Below, in pieces: positions 41,857 through 50,646 of a stretch of 64,000 nucleotides of DNA. Below the pieces are notes generated by a model that searched no databases, was not told the origin of the DNA, and saw nothing but the letters and a program-made list of their open reading frames with translations. The stretch spans positions 682,001 to 746,000 of the forward strand of contig NZ_JASZYT010000001.1 of the NCBI RefSeq assembly GCF_030316765.1, in the 5' to 3' direction. How positions within the stretch are numbered: the stretch's first letter is position 1; each line of letters begins with the position of its first letter. The position numbers and the translations under genes were made by a program. The stretch comes from Variovorax saccharolyticus (GTDB lineage: Bacteria; Pseudomonadota; Gammaproteobacteria; Burkholderiales; Burkholderiaceae_C).

Positions 41857-42795
41857 TCAGGCCAGGCTGCCGAAGCGGCTGTCGCTCTGCCGGCGGAACT
41901 CGGTCGGCGTCATGCCCTTGATCTCGAGGAAGCGGCGGTTGAAGTTGGCGACGTTGTTGAAGCCGACCTGATAGCAGATGTCGGTCACGTAGTGGTCGGT
42001 CTGCATCAGCAGGTGGCAGGCGCTGTTGATGCGCACGCGGTTGACGAAGTCGGTGAAGCTGTTGCCGGTCGAGCGCTTGAAGAAGCGGCTGAAGCGGCTC
42101 TCGCTCATGCCGAGCTCGCTCGCGATGTCGGCCATCGCCACCGGCTCCGCGAGATTGGAGGTGATGCGGTTGACGATGGCGTTGACCTGGTCGACCTCGG
42201 TGTCGTCCTCGACGCCCTGCATCTGCACGTTCGACAGCAGGCGGTAGTCGCTGCACCGGGCCAGCTCGGCCAGATAGCCGAGGAAGAGCGCGAAGCGCTG
42301 CAGCCCGCGCGCGGCCTTGATCGCGTCCCAGTGCGCCAGTGCGCGCTCCTCGAAGCCGAAGAACTCGATGCCGTGGCGGGCCCGGCCGAGCAGCTGCAGC
42401 GCCTCGCGCAGCTCGGGAATCTCGGCGGCGGCGCGCTCGATCGGATCGTGGCGGAACTGGATCACGCGGTCGCGGCCGGTGGCGCCGCCAGCCGGGACGT
42501 CGAGCGAGATCCAGTTGTGCGGCAGGCGCGGGCCGCACAGCACCAGGTGCCCCGGGTGGAAGGGTCCGATCCAGTCGCCGATGAAGGCCCGGCCCGAGGT
42601 CTCGGTGATCAGGTGGAGCTCGTATTCCTCGTGGAAATGCCAACGCACCAGCGGGCTCGGGAAGCCGTGCGCGAGGCAGCGCACCAGGCCCGCATCCTCG
42701 GGCGCTTCATAGCCCAGCGAGGGCGAGCGCGTGATCTCGCGCTCGAGCTCGGGTTTTCGATCGCGGGGCAGATGGCGTTGGCGCGTCGATGTCAT
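41857..42795 (-). CDS. AraC-family regulator of the polyol operon
   Basis: A 312-residue regulator. The N-terminal half is a cupin-like sensor (WHFHEEYELHLITETSGRAFIGDW); the C-terminal ~100 residues are the double helix-turn-helix, with MADIASELGMSESRFSRFFKRSTG and TDICYQVGFNNVANFNRRFLEIKGMTP. It sits inside the operon, between the SDR and xylB, so it should autoregulate with the whole set. MtlR of pseudomonad mannitol/arabinitol operons has the same type and position. Direct repeats 21 bases apart upstream of the operon are its likely target. Confidence 0.9.
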   Translation of the reverse strand: MTSTRQRHLPRDRKPELEREITRSPSLGYEAPEDAGLVRCLAHGFPSPLVRWHFHEEYELHLITETSGRAFIGDWIGPFHPGHLVLCGPRLPHNWISLDVPAGGATGRDRVIQFRHDPIERAAAEIPELREALQLLGRARHGIEFFGFEERALAHWDAIKAARGLQRFALFLGYLAELARCSDYRLLSNVQMQGVEDDTEVDQVNAIVNRITSNLAEPVAMADIASELGMSESRFSRFFKRSTGNSFTDFVNRVRINSACHLLMQTDHYVTDICYQVGFNNVANFNRRFLEIKGMTPTEFRRQSDSRFGSLA

Positions 42796-42822
42796 GCGGC
42801 GGTCCTTTCCCCTGAACCTTCT

Positions 42823-43611
42823 TCAGCTCATGACGTTACCACCGTCGACGTTGAGCGTCTGCGCCGTGATGTAGCGCGCCTCGTCGCTGGCCAGGAACAC
42901 GGCGGCGCCGGCGATGTCGCCCGGCGTGCCCATGCGGCCCAGCGGAACCTCGAGCCCGACCTGGCGCTTTTTCTCGCCCGGCTGCAGGCCCTGGTGGCGC
43001 GCGAACAGGGCGTCGACCTGGCCCCACATCGGCGTGTCGACCACGCCCGGCGCGATCGCGTTGACCCGGATGCCGTGCGGCGCCATGGCCAGCGCGGCGC
43101 TCTGCGTGTAGCTGATCACCGCCGCCTTGGTGGCGCAGTAGTGCGACACCAGCGCTTCGCCGCGGCGGCCGGCCTGCGACGCCATGTTGACGACCGAGCC
43201 GCCCGCGACCTTGGCGTCCACCATGTGCTGCAGCACGCGCTGCATGACGAAGAACATGCCCTTGACGTTGACCGCGAACAGCCGGTCGAAGGAAGCCTCG
43301 TCGCTCTCGAGCAGCGGCGCCATGTCGAACACCGCGGCGTTGTTGACCAGCGTGTGGATGTCGCCGTGCGCCGCCTTGGCGGCGAAGAGCATGCCGCCCA
43401 CCGACGCGGCATCGCTGACGTCGGCCGTCACGTAGGCCACCGTCGCGGGGTGCCGGCGCCGAAGCAGTGCCACATCGCCGGGCGGATCCGCCGGCCGGTC
43501 GGCCAGCGTGCAGCGCGCGCCTTCGGCCAGGCAGGCCTCGGCGATCGCCAGTCCGATGCCGCCGCCGCCGCCGGTGATCAGTACGTGGCGCTGTGCGAGT
43601 CGGCCGGTCAT
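42823..43611 (-). CDS. SDR-family polyol dehydrogenase (sorbitol/L-iditol type)
   Basis: A 262-residue short-chain dehydrogenase. The cofactor motif ITGGGGGIGLAIAEA is at 11-25 with LADRPAD following, where Asp suggests NAD; NNAAVF at about 91; catalytic Tyr/Lys in HYCATKAAV; the end is TLNVDGGNVMS. In polyol operons this gene type oxidises D-sorbitol or a similar polyol to a ketose. ATG 43611 has GAAGGAG 7 bases upstream and overlaps the dalD stop as ATGA. Exact substrate is inferred from context. Confidence 0.87.
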   Translation of the reverse strand: MTGRLAQRHVLITGGGGGIGLAIAEACLAEGARCTLADRPADPPGDVALLRRRHPATVAYVTADVSDAASVGGMLFAAKAAHGDIHTLVNNAAVFDMAPLLESDEASFDRLFAVNVKGMFFVMQRVLQHMVDAKVAGGSVVNMASQAGRRGEALVSHYCATKAAVISYTQSAALAMAPHGIRVNAIAPGVVDTPMWGQVDALFARHQGLQPGEKKRQVGLEVPLGRMGTPGDIAGAAVFLASDEARYITAQTLNVDGGNVMS

Positions 43612-45026
43612 GTCTGTGCTCCTTCGATGAACTGACGGACCCGGGCGCTCGCACCGCGCAGCGCGTCGAGCAGCCGCGCCGCCCCGGCGACGTCGCCCCA
43701 CAACCCGCGGTCGGCGCCCAGCGCCGCGACCGGATCGGCCGCCGCGCAGATCGCATGCGCGGCCGGCTCGTCCATGCCCTGGTCCTGGTAGGCGTAGGGC
43801 AGCGTGCCCAGATGCCAGCGTTGCAGGAAGGCCAGGAACAGGGCCGGCAGCAGCGCGACGCTGTCGATGCTTTCGCCGCGCGCGAGCCGCTCGCGCACGG
43901 TCGGGGCGATGAAGCCCGGGATCTTCGAGAAGCCGTCCATCGCCACGCGCTGGTTGGTGTCGCGGATCGCCGGATTGCCGAAGCGCTCGAGCACCACGTC
44001 GCGGTAGGCGGGCAGGTCCACCGGGCTTGGCTGCCCCGGGCGGTCCAGGCAGGGGATGACGTCGTCGGTGACGTAGTCGAAGGCCATGCGCCGGATCGCC
44101 GTGCGCTGCGTGCCTTCATGGATGTACTGCAGCCCGGCCAGGGTGCCGGCCCAGGCGATGCAGCTGTGGCTGGCGTTGAGGATGCGGATCTTCGCCTCCT
44201 CGTAGGGCGCGACCGAATCGACCAGCTGCACGCCGACCTTCTCCCACTCGGGCCGGCCGTTCGCGAAGTCGTCCTCGATCACCCACTGGATGAAGCTTTC
44301 GCCGGTCACCGGGGCGGCGTCGTCCCAGCCGGTGGCGTCGCGCACCCGCTGCCGCAGTTCGGGCGGCGGGCGGGGCGTGATGCGGTCGACCATCGCATTC
44401 GGGCAGCGCGTGTTCTGGCGCACCCAGTCCGCCATGTCGCGATCGCCGGCCTGCTCGATGAATTCGAGCAGCCCCCGGCCGAAGCGCTGGCCGTTGTGGC
44501 GCAGGTTGTCGCAGTTGAGCAGCGTCACCGGGCCCCCGGCGGCGGCGCGGCGGGCGCGCAGGATCGCCGTGACCGCGCCATAGATCGTGGCGCCGGCGAC
44601 GCCCCGGCGCGCCCGATCGAGGTCGCTCGCGAGTTCGGCGGCGCCGACGTCGAGCCGGTCGTGCGGGTCGAGGTAGTAGCCGGCCTCGGTCACGGTGAAG
44701 GAGATGATCCGGGTGCGCCTGTCGGCACCGCGGGCGACCACCGCGGCCAGGCTCGGCTCGTAGCGCAGCACCTCGCGGATCGCCTCGATGCGCTGGTAGC
44801 GACAGGCGCCCGCCGGCGACACCGTCTCGAGCGTGTAGCGGCCGCCTTGTGCGCGCAGGGCGCTTTCGACCTCGGCCATGTCGGGCCGCAGGTTGGCGCC
44901 GAGGATCGACCAGCGCGTGTCGCCGCCATCGATCAGCTGCTGCAGGTACGCCGCCTGGTGTGCGCGGTGGAAGGAGCCGAGCCCGAGGTGCAGCACCACG
45001 AAGTCGGAAGGGGCGGGGGATGTCAT
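43608..45026 (-). CDS. dalD: D-arabinitol 4-dehydrogenase (mannitol dehydrogenase family)
   Basis: A 472-residue long-chain polyol dehydrogenase oxidising D-arabinitol to D-xylulose with NAD. N-terminal cofactor motif LHLGLGSFHRAHQA, then SFTVTEAGYYLD, LLNCDNLRHNG, TPRPPPEL and the catalytic lysine region YEEAKIRILNASHSCIAWAG. The last two are closer to the known DalD enzymes than to mannitol 2-dehydrogenase, whose lysine loop differs. Adjacent xylulokinase supports D-xylulose as product. Mannitol 2-dehydrogenase is the main alternative. Gene follows the ATPase by 13 bases. Confidence 0.88.
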   Translation of the reverse strand: MTSPAPSDFVVLHLGLGSFHRAHQAAYLQQLIDGGDTRWSILGANLRPDMAEVESALRAQGGRYTLETVSPAGACRYQRIEAIREVLRYEPSLAAVVARGADRRTRIISFTVTEAGYYLDPHDRLDVGAAELASDLDRARRGVAGATIYGAVTAILRARRAAAGGPVTLLNCDNLRHNGQRFGRGLLEFIEQAGDRDMADWVRQNTRCPNAMVDRITPRPPPELRQRVRDATGWDDAAPVTGESFIQWVIEDDFANGRPEWEKVGVQLVDSVAPYEEAKIRILNASHSCIAWAGTLAGLQYIHEGTQRTAIRRMAFDYVTDDVIPCLDRPGQPSPVDLPAYRDVVLERFGNPAIRDTNQRVAMDGFSKIPGFIAPTVRERLARGESIDSVALLPALFLAFLQRWHLGTLPYAYQDQGMDEPAAHAICAAADPVAALGADRGLWGDVAGAARLLDALRGASARVRQFIEGAQT

Positions 45027-45039
45027 GGCACTGGTCTGT

Positions 45040-46071
45040 TCAGGCGGATACCGTGCGGCCTTCGCGATTGAAGAAATGCAGCACGCTGGGGTCGAGTTCG
45101 ATGCTCACCGCATCGCCGGCCTGCAGTTCGGTGCGCTCGTTCTGCCGCGCCACCAGCGGCACGCCGCCGACGTCGATATGGATCAGCGTGTCGGCGCCGA
45201 GCGCCTCGATGAGTTCGACGCGCGCCGGCGCGCCCAGGCCCTGGCCCGGGTGCACGCGCAGCGCCTCGGGACGCACGCCGAGAAAGCCGTCGGCCGGCAG
45301 CCGGCCGCCGGTCTGCGCCGAGAAGCTCGGTATCGCCTTGGCCTCGACCATGTTCATCGACGGCATGCCGATGAACTGGGCCACGAACTGGTTGGCCGGC
45401 CGGTCGTAGAGCTCCATCGGCGTGCCGACCTGCTCGATCAGGCCGTCGCGCAGCACCACCACGCGGTCGGCCAGCGTCATGGCCTCGACCTGGTCGTGCG
45501 TGACGTAGATGCTGGTGGCGCCGAGTGCGCGGTGCAGCTTGTGGATCTCGACCCGCGTGTTGCCGCGCAGCGCCGCGTCGAGGTTGGACAGCGGTTCGTC
45601 GAACAGGAACACCTTGGGCGCCCGCACGATCGCGCGGCCGATCGCCACCCGCTGCCGCTGGCCGCCCGAGAGCTCCTTCGGCGTGCGCGCCAGGTACTGC
45701 GTGAGGTTGAGCGTCTTCGCGGCATGCTCGACCTTGGTCTTGATGACGTCCTTCGAGACCTTCGCGAGCTTGAGCGCGAAAGACATGTTGTCGTACACGC
45801 TCATGTGCGGATAGAGCGCGTAGCTCTGGAACACCATCGCCAGGTCGCGCTTGCCCGAGGGCGTGCTCGTGATGTCCTTGCCGTCGAGCGAGAGCCGGCC
45901 GCTGGTGATCGGCTCGAGCCCGGCGATCAGCCGCAGCAGGGTCGACTTGCCGCAGCCCGAGGGCCCGACGAAGACGATGAACTCGCCCTTTGCGATCTCG
46001 AGGTTCACGCCCTTGATGATGTGTGCTTCGCCGAAGCTCTTGCGGATGTCGTCGAGCTGGAGGTAGGCCAT
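45040..46071 (-). CDS. Polyol ABC importer ATPase (SmoK/MalK-type)
   Basis: A 343-residue ATPase: Walker [10 protein letters not shown] near 36-44, Q-loop FQSYALYPH, signature LSGGQRQRVAIGRAI, Walker [13 protein letters not shown], switch His in THDQVEAMTLAD. The C-terminal regulatory domain has LGVRPEALRVHPG. It energises the two permeases at 46091-47783. It starts 19 bases after the second permease stop and is followed by dalD. Full length; no missing motif. Confidence 0.93.
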   Translation of the reverse strand: MAYLQLDDIRKSFGEAHIIKGVNLEIAKGEFIVFVGPSGCGKSTLLRLIAGLEPITSGRLSLDGKDITSTPSGKRDLAMVFQSYALYPHMSVYDNMSFALKLAKVSKDVIKTKVEHAAKTLNLTQYLARTPKELSGGQRQRVAIGRAIVRAPKVFLFDEPLSNLDAALRGNTRVEIHKLHRALGATSIYVTHDQVEAMTLADRVVVLRDGLIEQVGTPMELYDRPANQFVAQFIGMPSMNMVEAKAIPSFSAQTGGRLPADGFLGVRPEALRVHPGQGLGAPARVELIEALGADTLIHIDVGGVPLVARQNERTELQAGDAVSIELDPSVLHFFNREGRTVSA

Positions 46072-46090
46072 GGGATGTGCTCCTGTGCGT

Positions 46091-46915
46091 TTACTTGACG
46101 GCGCCGAAGGTCAGGCCCTGGACCAGCTGCTTCTGGCTGAACCAGCCGAACACCACGATCGGCGCGATGGCCATCAGCGAGGCGGCCGAGAGCTTGGCCC
46201 AGAACAGGCCCTCGGGGCTCGAGTAGGAGGCGATCAGCGTCGCCAGCGTGCCGGCCTTGGCCGAACTCAGGTTGAGTGCCCAGAAGGCCTCGTTCCAGCT
46301 CAGCACCAGGCACAGCAGGCCGGTGGAGGCGAGGCCGCCGACCGACAGCGGCAGCACCACGTGGCGGAACTCGGTCCACAGGCTGGCGCCGTCCATGCGC
46401 GCGGCCTCGAGGATCTCGGGCGGGATGTCCTTGTAGCTCGAATAGAGCATCCAGACCATGATCGGCAGGTTCGACAGCGTGAACACCACGGTCAGCGCGG
46501 TGCGCGTGTCGAGCAGCCCGGCGGTCTGCGCCAGCACGTAGATCGGCACCAGCGCGCCGACCGCCGGCATCATCTTGGTCGACAGCATCCACATCAGGAT
46601 GTCACGCGTGCGCCGGGTCCGGAAGAAGGCCATCGAGTACGCCGCCGGCGCCGCGATCAGGAGGCCGATCACGGTCGAACCCACGCTCGTGATGAGCGAG
46701 TTGCGCGCGAACAGCAGGTAGTCGCTGCGCCGCTGCACCTCGGCGAAGTTCTCCAGCGTCGGCGTGAAGATGAACAGCGGCGGCACGTGGATCGCCTGCA
46801 GCTCGGTCTTGAAGGCTGTCAGCACCAGCCAGCCCAGCGGGAAGAACAGCAGCAGCGTGACGGCCCACGCGCACACCGTGCGCAGCGCCAGGAACAGGGG
46901 GTGGTCGGTTTGCAT
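46091..46915 (-). CDS. Polyol ABC importer permease (MalG/SmoG-type)
   Basis: A 274-residue permease with six predicted spans. First span is LALRTVCAWAVTLLLFFPLGW; the EAA loop LEAARMDGASLWTEFRHVVLP lies near residues 175-195. MLSTKMMPAVGALVPIYVLAQ is typical of the sorbitol/mannitol importer group. It follows the first permease by 10 bases. The two permeases pair to form the membrane channel. Confidence 0.92.
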   Translation of the reverse strand: MQTDHPLFLALRTVCAWAVTLLLFFPLGWLVLTAFKTELQAIHVPPLFIFTPTLENFAEVQRRSDYLLFARNSLITSVGSTVIGLLIAAPAAYSMAFFRTRRTRDILMWMLSTKMMPAVGALVPIYVLAQTAGLLDTRTALTVVFTLSNLPIMVWMLYSSYKDIPPEILEAARMDGASLWTEFRHVVLPLSVGGLASTGLLCLVLSWNEAFWALNLSSAKAGTLATLIASYSSPEGLFWAKLSAASLMAIAPIVVFGWFSQKQLVQGLTFGAVK

Positions 46916-46925
46916 GCCGTGCTCC

Positions 46926-47783
46926 TCAGTCCAGGTTCTTGCCGATGATGCGGATCAGGAAGGCCGCCACGATGTTGGCCATGATCACGGCGAACAGCGC
47001 GCCCGCCGACGCCACGCCGACGTCGAAGTTCATCAGCGACTGCTTGAAGATCAGGTAGGTGAGGTTGGTGCTCTCGTTGCCCGGGCCGCCGTTGGTCGTG
47101 ATCGCGATCTCGGCGAACACCGACAGCAGGAAGATCATCTCGATCATGATCACCACCGCCATCGGCCGGCCCAGGTGCGGCAGCGTGAGATAGCCGAAGC
47201 GCTGCACCGCGCTGGCGCCGTCCATGCGCGCCGCCTCCATCTGCTCGCGGTCCAGCGACTGCAGCGAGGTGATGAAGATCAGGCAGGCGAAGGGCAGCCA
47301 CTGCCAGGCCACCATGATGATGATCGAGAACAGCGGCAGGTCGGTCAGCCAGTCGACCGGCTCGGCCCCGAAGGCGCGCCAGAGGTCGGCCAGCACGCCG
47401 TAGATCGGGTTCATCATCATGTGCTTCCAGAGCAGCGCGTTCACCGTCGGCATGACGAAGAAGGGCGAGATCAGGAGCACGCGCACGATGCCGCGTCCGG
47501 GAAAGGGCTCGTTGACCAGCAGCGCCAGCCCCACGCCGAGCACCACCGTGATGACGATCACGCTGCCGATCAGCACCAGCGTGTTCCACACCGCCGGCCA
47601 GAAGTCAGGGTCGGTGACGAAGTAGTGGAAGTTGTCCAGCCCGGCGAAGGTGCGCTCGCCCGGCTGCATCAGGTTGTAGTTGACGAACGAAAAATAGATC
47701 GTCATCAACAGCGGCACGAGCATCCAGAGGACGAGCGTGAGCACGGCCGGCGCCATCAGCGCGCGGGGCAGCAGTCGGTTCAT
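46926..47783 (-). CDS. Polyol ABC importer permease (MalF/SmoF-type)
   Basis: A 285-residue permease with six predicted spans, starting LLPRALMAPAVLTLVLWMLVPLL. The EAA loop is QMEAARMDGASAVQRFGYLTLP near residues 185-206. The phrase YFVTDPDFWPAVWNTLVLIGSV is typical of the polyol importer permease group. It lies 38 bases after the binding-protein stop, in the same operon. Confidence 0.92.
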   Translation of the reverse strand: MNRLLPRALMAPAVLTLVLWMLVPLLMTIYFSFVNYNLMQPGERTFAGLDNFHYFVTDPDFWPAVWNTLVLIGSVIVITVVLGVGLALLVNEPFPGRGIVRVLLISPFFVMPTVNALLWKHMMMNPIYGVLADLWRAFGAEPVDWLTDLPLFSIIIMVAWQWLPFACLIFITSLQSLDREQMEAARMDGASAVQRFGYLTLPHLGRPMAVVIMIEMIFLLSVFAEIAITTNGGPGNESTNLTYLIFKQSLMNFDVGVASAGALFAVIMANIVAAFLIRIIGKNLD

Positions 47784-47821
47784 GGCGCGGTCCGGCTATT
47801 TTTGTTCTCGGCGCCGTGCCG

Positions 47822-49129
47822 CTACTTGTAATAGCCCGCCTTCTTCATCTCGCGCTCGGCCGCGGTCTGCGAGGTCTTCAAGGCCTGGTCGACCGTGACC
47901 TTGCCCGACAGCGCCGCGCTCATCTGCTGGCCGACCGCCACGCCGATCGCCTGGAACTCCGGAATCGCCGCGTACTGCACGCCGACGTAGGGCGACTTCG
48001 GCAGCGTGCTGTCGCTGGCGTTGGCGGTGTCGATGGCCTTCTTCTCGGCTTCGGCGAAGCGGGCCGCCTTCATGAACTCGGGCGAGGCGTACGTCGACTT
48101 GCGGGTGCCGGTCGGCACCGCGCCCCAGCCCGCTTCCTTGGCCACCAGCTGGACGTAGTCCTTGGAGGTCGCCCACTTGACGAAGGTCTGCGCCGCGTCG
48201 ACCTTCTGCGAGCCGGCCGGGATCGCCAGCGCCCAGGCCCACAGCCAGTTGGCGCCCTTCGGGGTCACGGCGGTCGGGGCCTGCGCGAAGGCCACCTTGT
48301 CGGCCACCTTCGACTGCTTCGGATCGCTCACGAACGAGGCCGCGATGGTGGCGTCGACCCACATGCCGCACTTGCCTTCGTTGAACAGCGCCAGGTTCTC
48401 GTTGAAGCTGTTGGCCGAGGCGCCCGGCGGGCCGTAGGCCTTCATGAGGTCGACATAGAAGCCGATCGCGTCACGCCAGGGCTTGCTGTCGATCTGCGGC
48501 TTCCAGGCCATGTCGAACCACTGGCCGCCGTTGGTGTTGACCATCGTGGTCAGCAGCGCCATGTTGTCGCCCCAGCCCGGCTTGCCGCGCAGGCACATGC
48601 CGTACACGCCGGCCTTCGGGTCGTGGATCTTGCCGGCCAGTTCCTTCACCTGGACCCAGGTCGGCTGGTCGGGCATCTTGAAGCCCACCTTGTCGGCCAG
48701 GTCCTTGCGGTACATGAGCATCGAGCTCTCGCCGTAGAAGGGCGAGGCGTAGAGCTTGCCGTCGGCCGAGAGGCCGTTGCGCATCGCCGGCAACAGGTCG
48801 TCGACGTCGTAGGCGGCGTCGGTCGCGATCGGCAGCAGCCAGCCCTTCTTGGCCCAGATCGGCGTCTCGTACATGCCGATCGTCATGACGTCGAACTGGC
48901 CGCCCTTGGTCGCGATGTCGGTGGTCACGCGCTGGCGCAGCGTGCCTTCCTCGAGCGTGACCCACTTGAGCTTGATGTCCGGATGCGCCTGCTCGAAGAA
49001 CTTGCCGAGCTTCTGCATCTCGATCATGTGGCCGTTGTTGACGGTCGCGATCACCAGTTCGGTGGCGGCATGGACCCAGCCCGCACCGGCCATCGCGAGC
49101 ACCACGCCCGCCTTTAGAAAACGCTTCAT
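47822..49129 (-). CDS. Polyol ABC importer solute-binding protein (SmoE-like)
   Basis: A 435-residue periplasmic binding protein with signal peptide (MKRFLKAGVVLAMAGAGWVHAA). The mature start TELVIATVNNGHMIEMQKL and the segment FYGESSMLMYRKDLADKVG are typical of sorbitol/mannitol-binding SmoE-type proteins. KWATSKDYVQLVAKEAGWGAVPTGTR is near the C-terminus. AAGGAGAC lies 6 bases before the ATG. It is the first gene of the eight-gene polyol operon. The ligand is inferred to be D-arabinitol, sorbitol or mannitol. Confidence 0.92.
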   Translation of the reverse strand: MKRFLKAGVVLAMAGAGWVHAATELVIATVNNGHMIEMQKLGKFFEQAHPDIKLKWVTLEEGTLRQRVTTDIATKGGQFDVMTIGMYETPIWAKKGWLLPIATDAAYDVDDLLPAMRNGLSADGKLYASPFYGESSMLMYRKDLADKVGFKMPDQPTWVQVKELAGKIHDPKAGVYGMCLRGKPGWGDNMALLTTMVNTNGGQWFDMAWKPQIDSKPWRDAIGFYVDLMKAYGPPGASANSFNENLALFNEGKCGMWVDATIAASFVSDPKQSKVADKVAFAQAPTAVTPKGANWLWAWALAIPAGSQKVDAAQTFVKWATSKDYVQLVAKEAGWGAVPTGTRKSTYASPEFMKAARFAEAEKKAIDTANASDSTLPKSPYVGVQYAAIPEFQAIGVAVGQQMSAALSGKVTVDQALKTSQTAAEREMKKAGYYK

Positions 49130-49194
49130 GAGATGTCTCCTTGTGATCGACGATTCGGGTCGCCGTGCGCCGATTGTGGAGACGAGAATTTCCG

Positions 49195-49228
49195 GGTTTG
49201 GTACTTCCTATGCTGGTTTCGATACTTC
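49195..49228. promoter_or_regulatory. Direct repeats, likely AraC-family operator of the polyol operon
   Basis: GGTTTGGTACTTC (49195-49207) and GGTTTCGATACTTC (49215-49228) are direct repeats; their TACTTC cores are exactly 21 bases apart, two helical turns, as in AraC-type tandem half-sites. They lie 66-99 bases upstream of the binding-protein start. A further dyad, CGTTGC-AC-GCAACG (49228-49241), abuts the distal repeat. Confidence 0.6.
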
Positions 49229-49295
49229 GTTGCACGCAACGGTCGGTGTCATCCCTAGTCTCGGCAATTGAGGATGTGCCGACCCGGGCGGGGGC

Positions 49296-50489
49296 TCAGG
49301 CGGCCTGCGGCAGCGGAGCCCGGCCGCCGAGGCGGCTGCTCCAGGCCGCAACGGCCAGGGCGCCCAGCGTGATCGCCGCGCCGGCCCACGGCAGGCCGGC
49401 CAGCGGCGCACCCGCCGCCAGCATGCCGCTGCCGATCCAGGCGCCGGCGGCGTTGCCGAGATTGAATGCGCCCTGGTTCAGGGTCGACGCGAGGTTCGGG
49501 GCCGCGCTCGCGTGCTGCACGATCAGCGTCTGCAGCAGGGGCACCAGCGCGAACGAGAGCGTGGTCCACAGCAGCATCAGCAGCACCGTGGGGGCCTTCA
49601 GCGGCAGCGCGAAGTGCAGCAGCGCCAGCACCATCGCGTTGAGCCCCAGCACCACCAGCATCGACGGCACCAGCCGCTGGTCGCCCAGGCGACCGCCCAC
49701 GGTGCTGCCGATCGTCAGGCCGACGCCCAGCAGCAGCAGGATCGGCGCCACCGCCGCATTCGAGAAACCGCTGACCTGCGTCAGCAGCGGCGCGATGAAG
49801 GTGAAGACGCAGAACAGGCTGGCCGAGGTCAGCGCGCTGGTGGCCAGCGCCAGCAGCACCCGCCGGTCGGCCAGCACCGTGAACTCGCGCAGGATGTTGC
49901 CCTTCTGCATCTCGATCTGCCGCGGCAGCAGGGCGACCAGCGCGGCGACCGCAGCCAGCGCGATGCCGACGATCGCGGCGAAGGTCATGCGCCAGCCGAA
50001 GTGCTCGCCGATGATCCGGCCCATCGGCACGCCCAGCACATTGGCCAGCGTCAGGCCGGTGAACATCAGTGCGATCGCCTGCGACCTGCGGTTGGGCGGC
50101 ACCAGTCCGGCCGCCACCACCGAGCCGATGCCGAAGAAGGTGCCGTGGGCCAGCGCCGTGATCACCCGGGCCGCCATCAGCAGCCCGTAGCTGGGCGCCA
50201 GCGCGCACAGCAGGTTGCCGACGACGAACAGCGAGGCCAGCGCGATCAGCGTCGCCTTGCGCGGCAGCCGCGCGGTCGCCACCGCGAACACGGGCGCGCC
50301 TACCACCACGCCCATTGCATAGCCGGTGACCAGCAGGCCGGCCTGCGACAGCGTGACGCCGAGGTCGAGCGCCATGTCGGGCAAGAGCCCCATGACCACG
50401 AATTCGCTGGTGCCGATGGCGAAGGCGGCGGCGGCGAGGGCGAGCAGGGCCACTGGCATGCGGGACGGGGAGGGGTTCGAAGCGGTCAT
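49296..50489 (-). CDS. MFS exporter, DHA1 (AraJ/NepI-like) group
   Basis: A 397-residue, 12-span major facilitator. Motif A analogue is VARLPRKATLIA in loop 2-3, and the N-terminal signature is FAIGTSEFVVMGLLPDMALDLGV, typical of the AraJ/YdhP/NepI drug and sugar efflux group. GVPMGRIIGEHFGWRMTFA marks motif C after span 5. The substrate is unknown. It runs opposite to the DUF2235 gene; the 157-base gap contains GGGTTAACCC (50502-50511), a perfect palindrome near its start. Confidence 0.9.
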   Translation of the reverse strand: MTASNPSPSRMPVALLALAAAAFAIGTSEFVVMGLLPDMALDLGVTLSQAGLLVTGYAMGVVVGAPVFAVATARLPRKATLIALASLFVVGNLLCALAPSYGLLMAARVITALAHGTFFGIGSVVAAGLVPPNRRSQAIALMFTGLTLANVLGVPMGRIIGEHFGWRMTFAAIVGIALAAVAALVALLPRQIEMQKGNILREFTVLADRRVLLALATSALTSASLFCVFTFIAPLLTQVSGFSNAAVAPILLLLGVGLTIGSTVGGRLGDQRLVPSMLVVLGLNAMVLALLHFALPLKAPTVLLMLLWTTLSFALVPLLQTLIVQHASAAPNLASTLNQGAFNLGNAAGAWIGSGMLAAGAPLAGLPWAGAAITLGALAVAAWSSRLGGRAPLPQAA

Positions 50490-50501
50490 CGGTGATTCAT
50501 A

Positions 50502-50511
50502 GGGTTAACCC
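50502..50511. promoter_or_regulatory. GGGTTAACCC palindrome upstream of the MFS gene
   Basis: A perfect 10-bp palindrome 13 bases before the MFS start, followed by the AT-rich CGAATTAT. It could be a repressor operator; no regulator gene is adjacent. Too short to be certain. Confidence 0.3.
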
Positions 50512-50646
50512 GAATTATCCCGGAGGACCGCCGGGCCCGTGAGCTTGCGGGCCTTCCCCGGGGCGGCATAGAGCGAATGGCGCATGGATTCGGGCCATGG
50601 ATCGGCCCAGACTGGCGGCCGGACGGAGTTCCGGAAAGGACGCACC

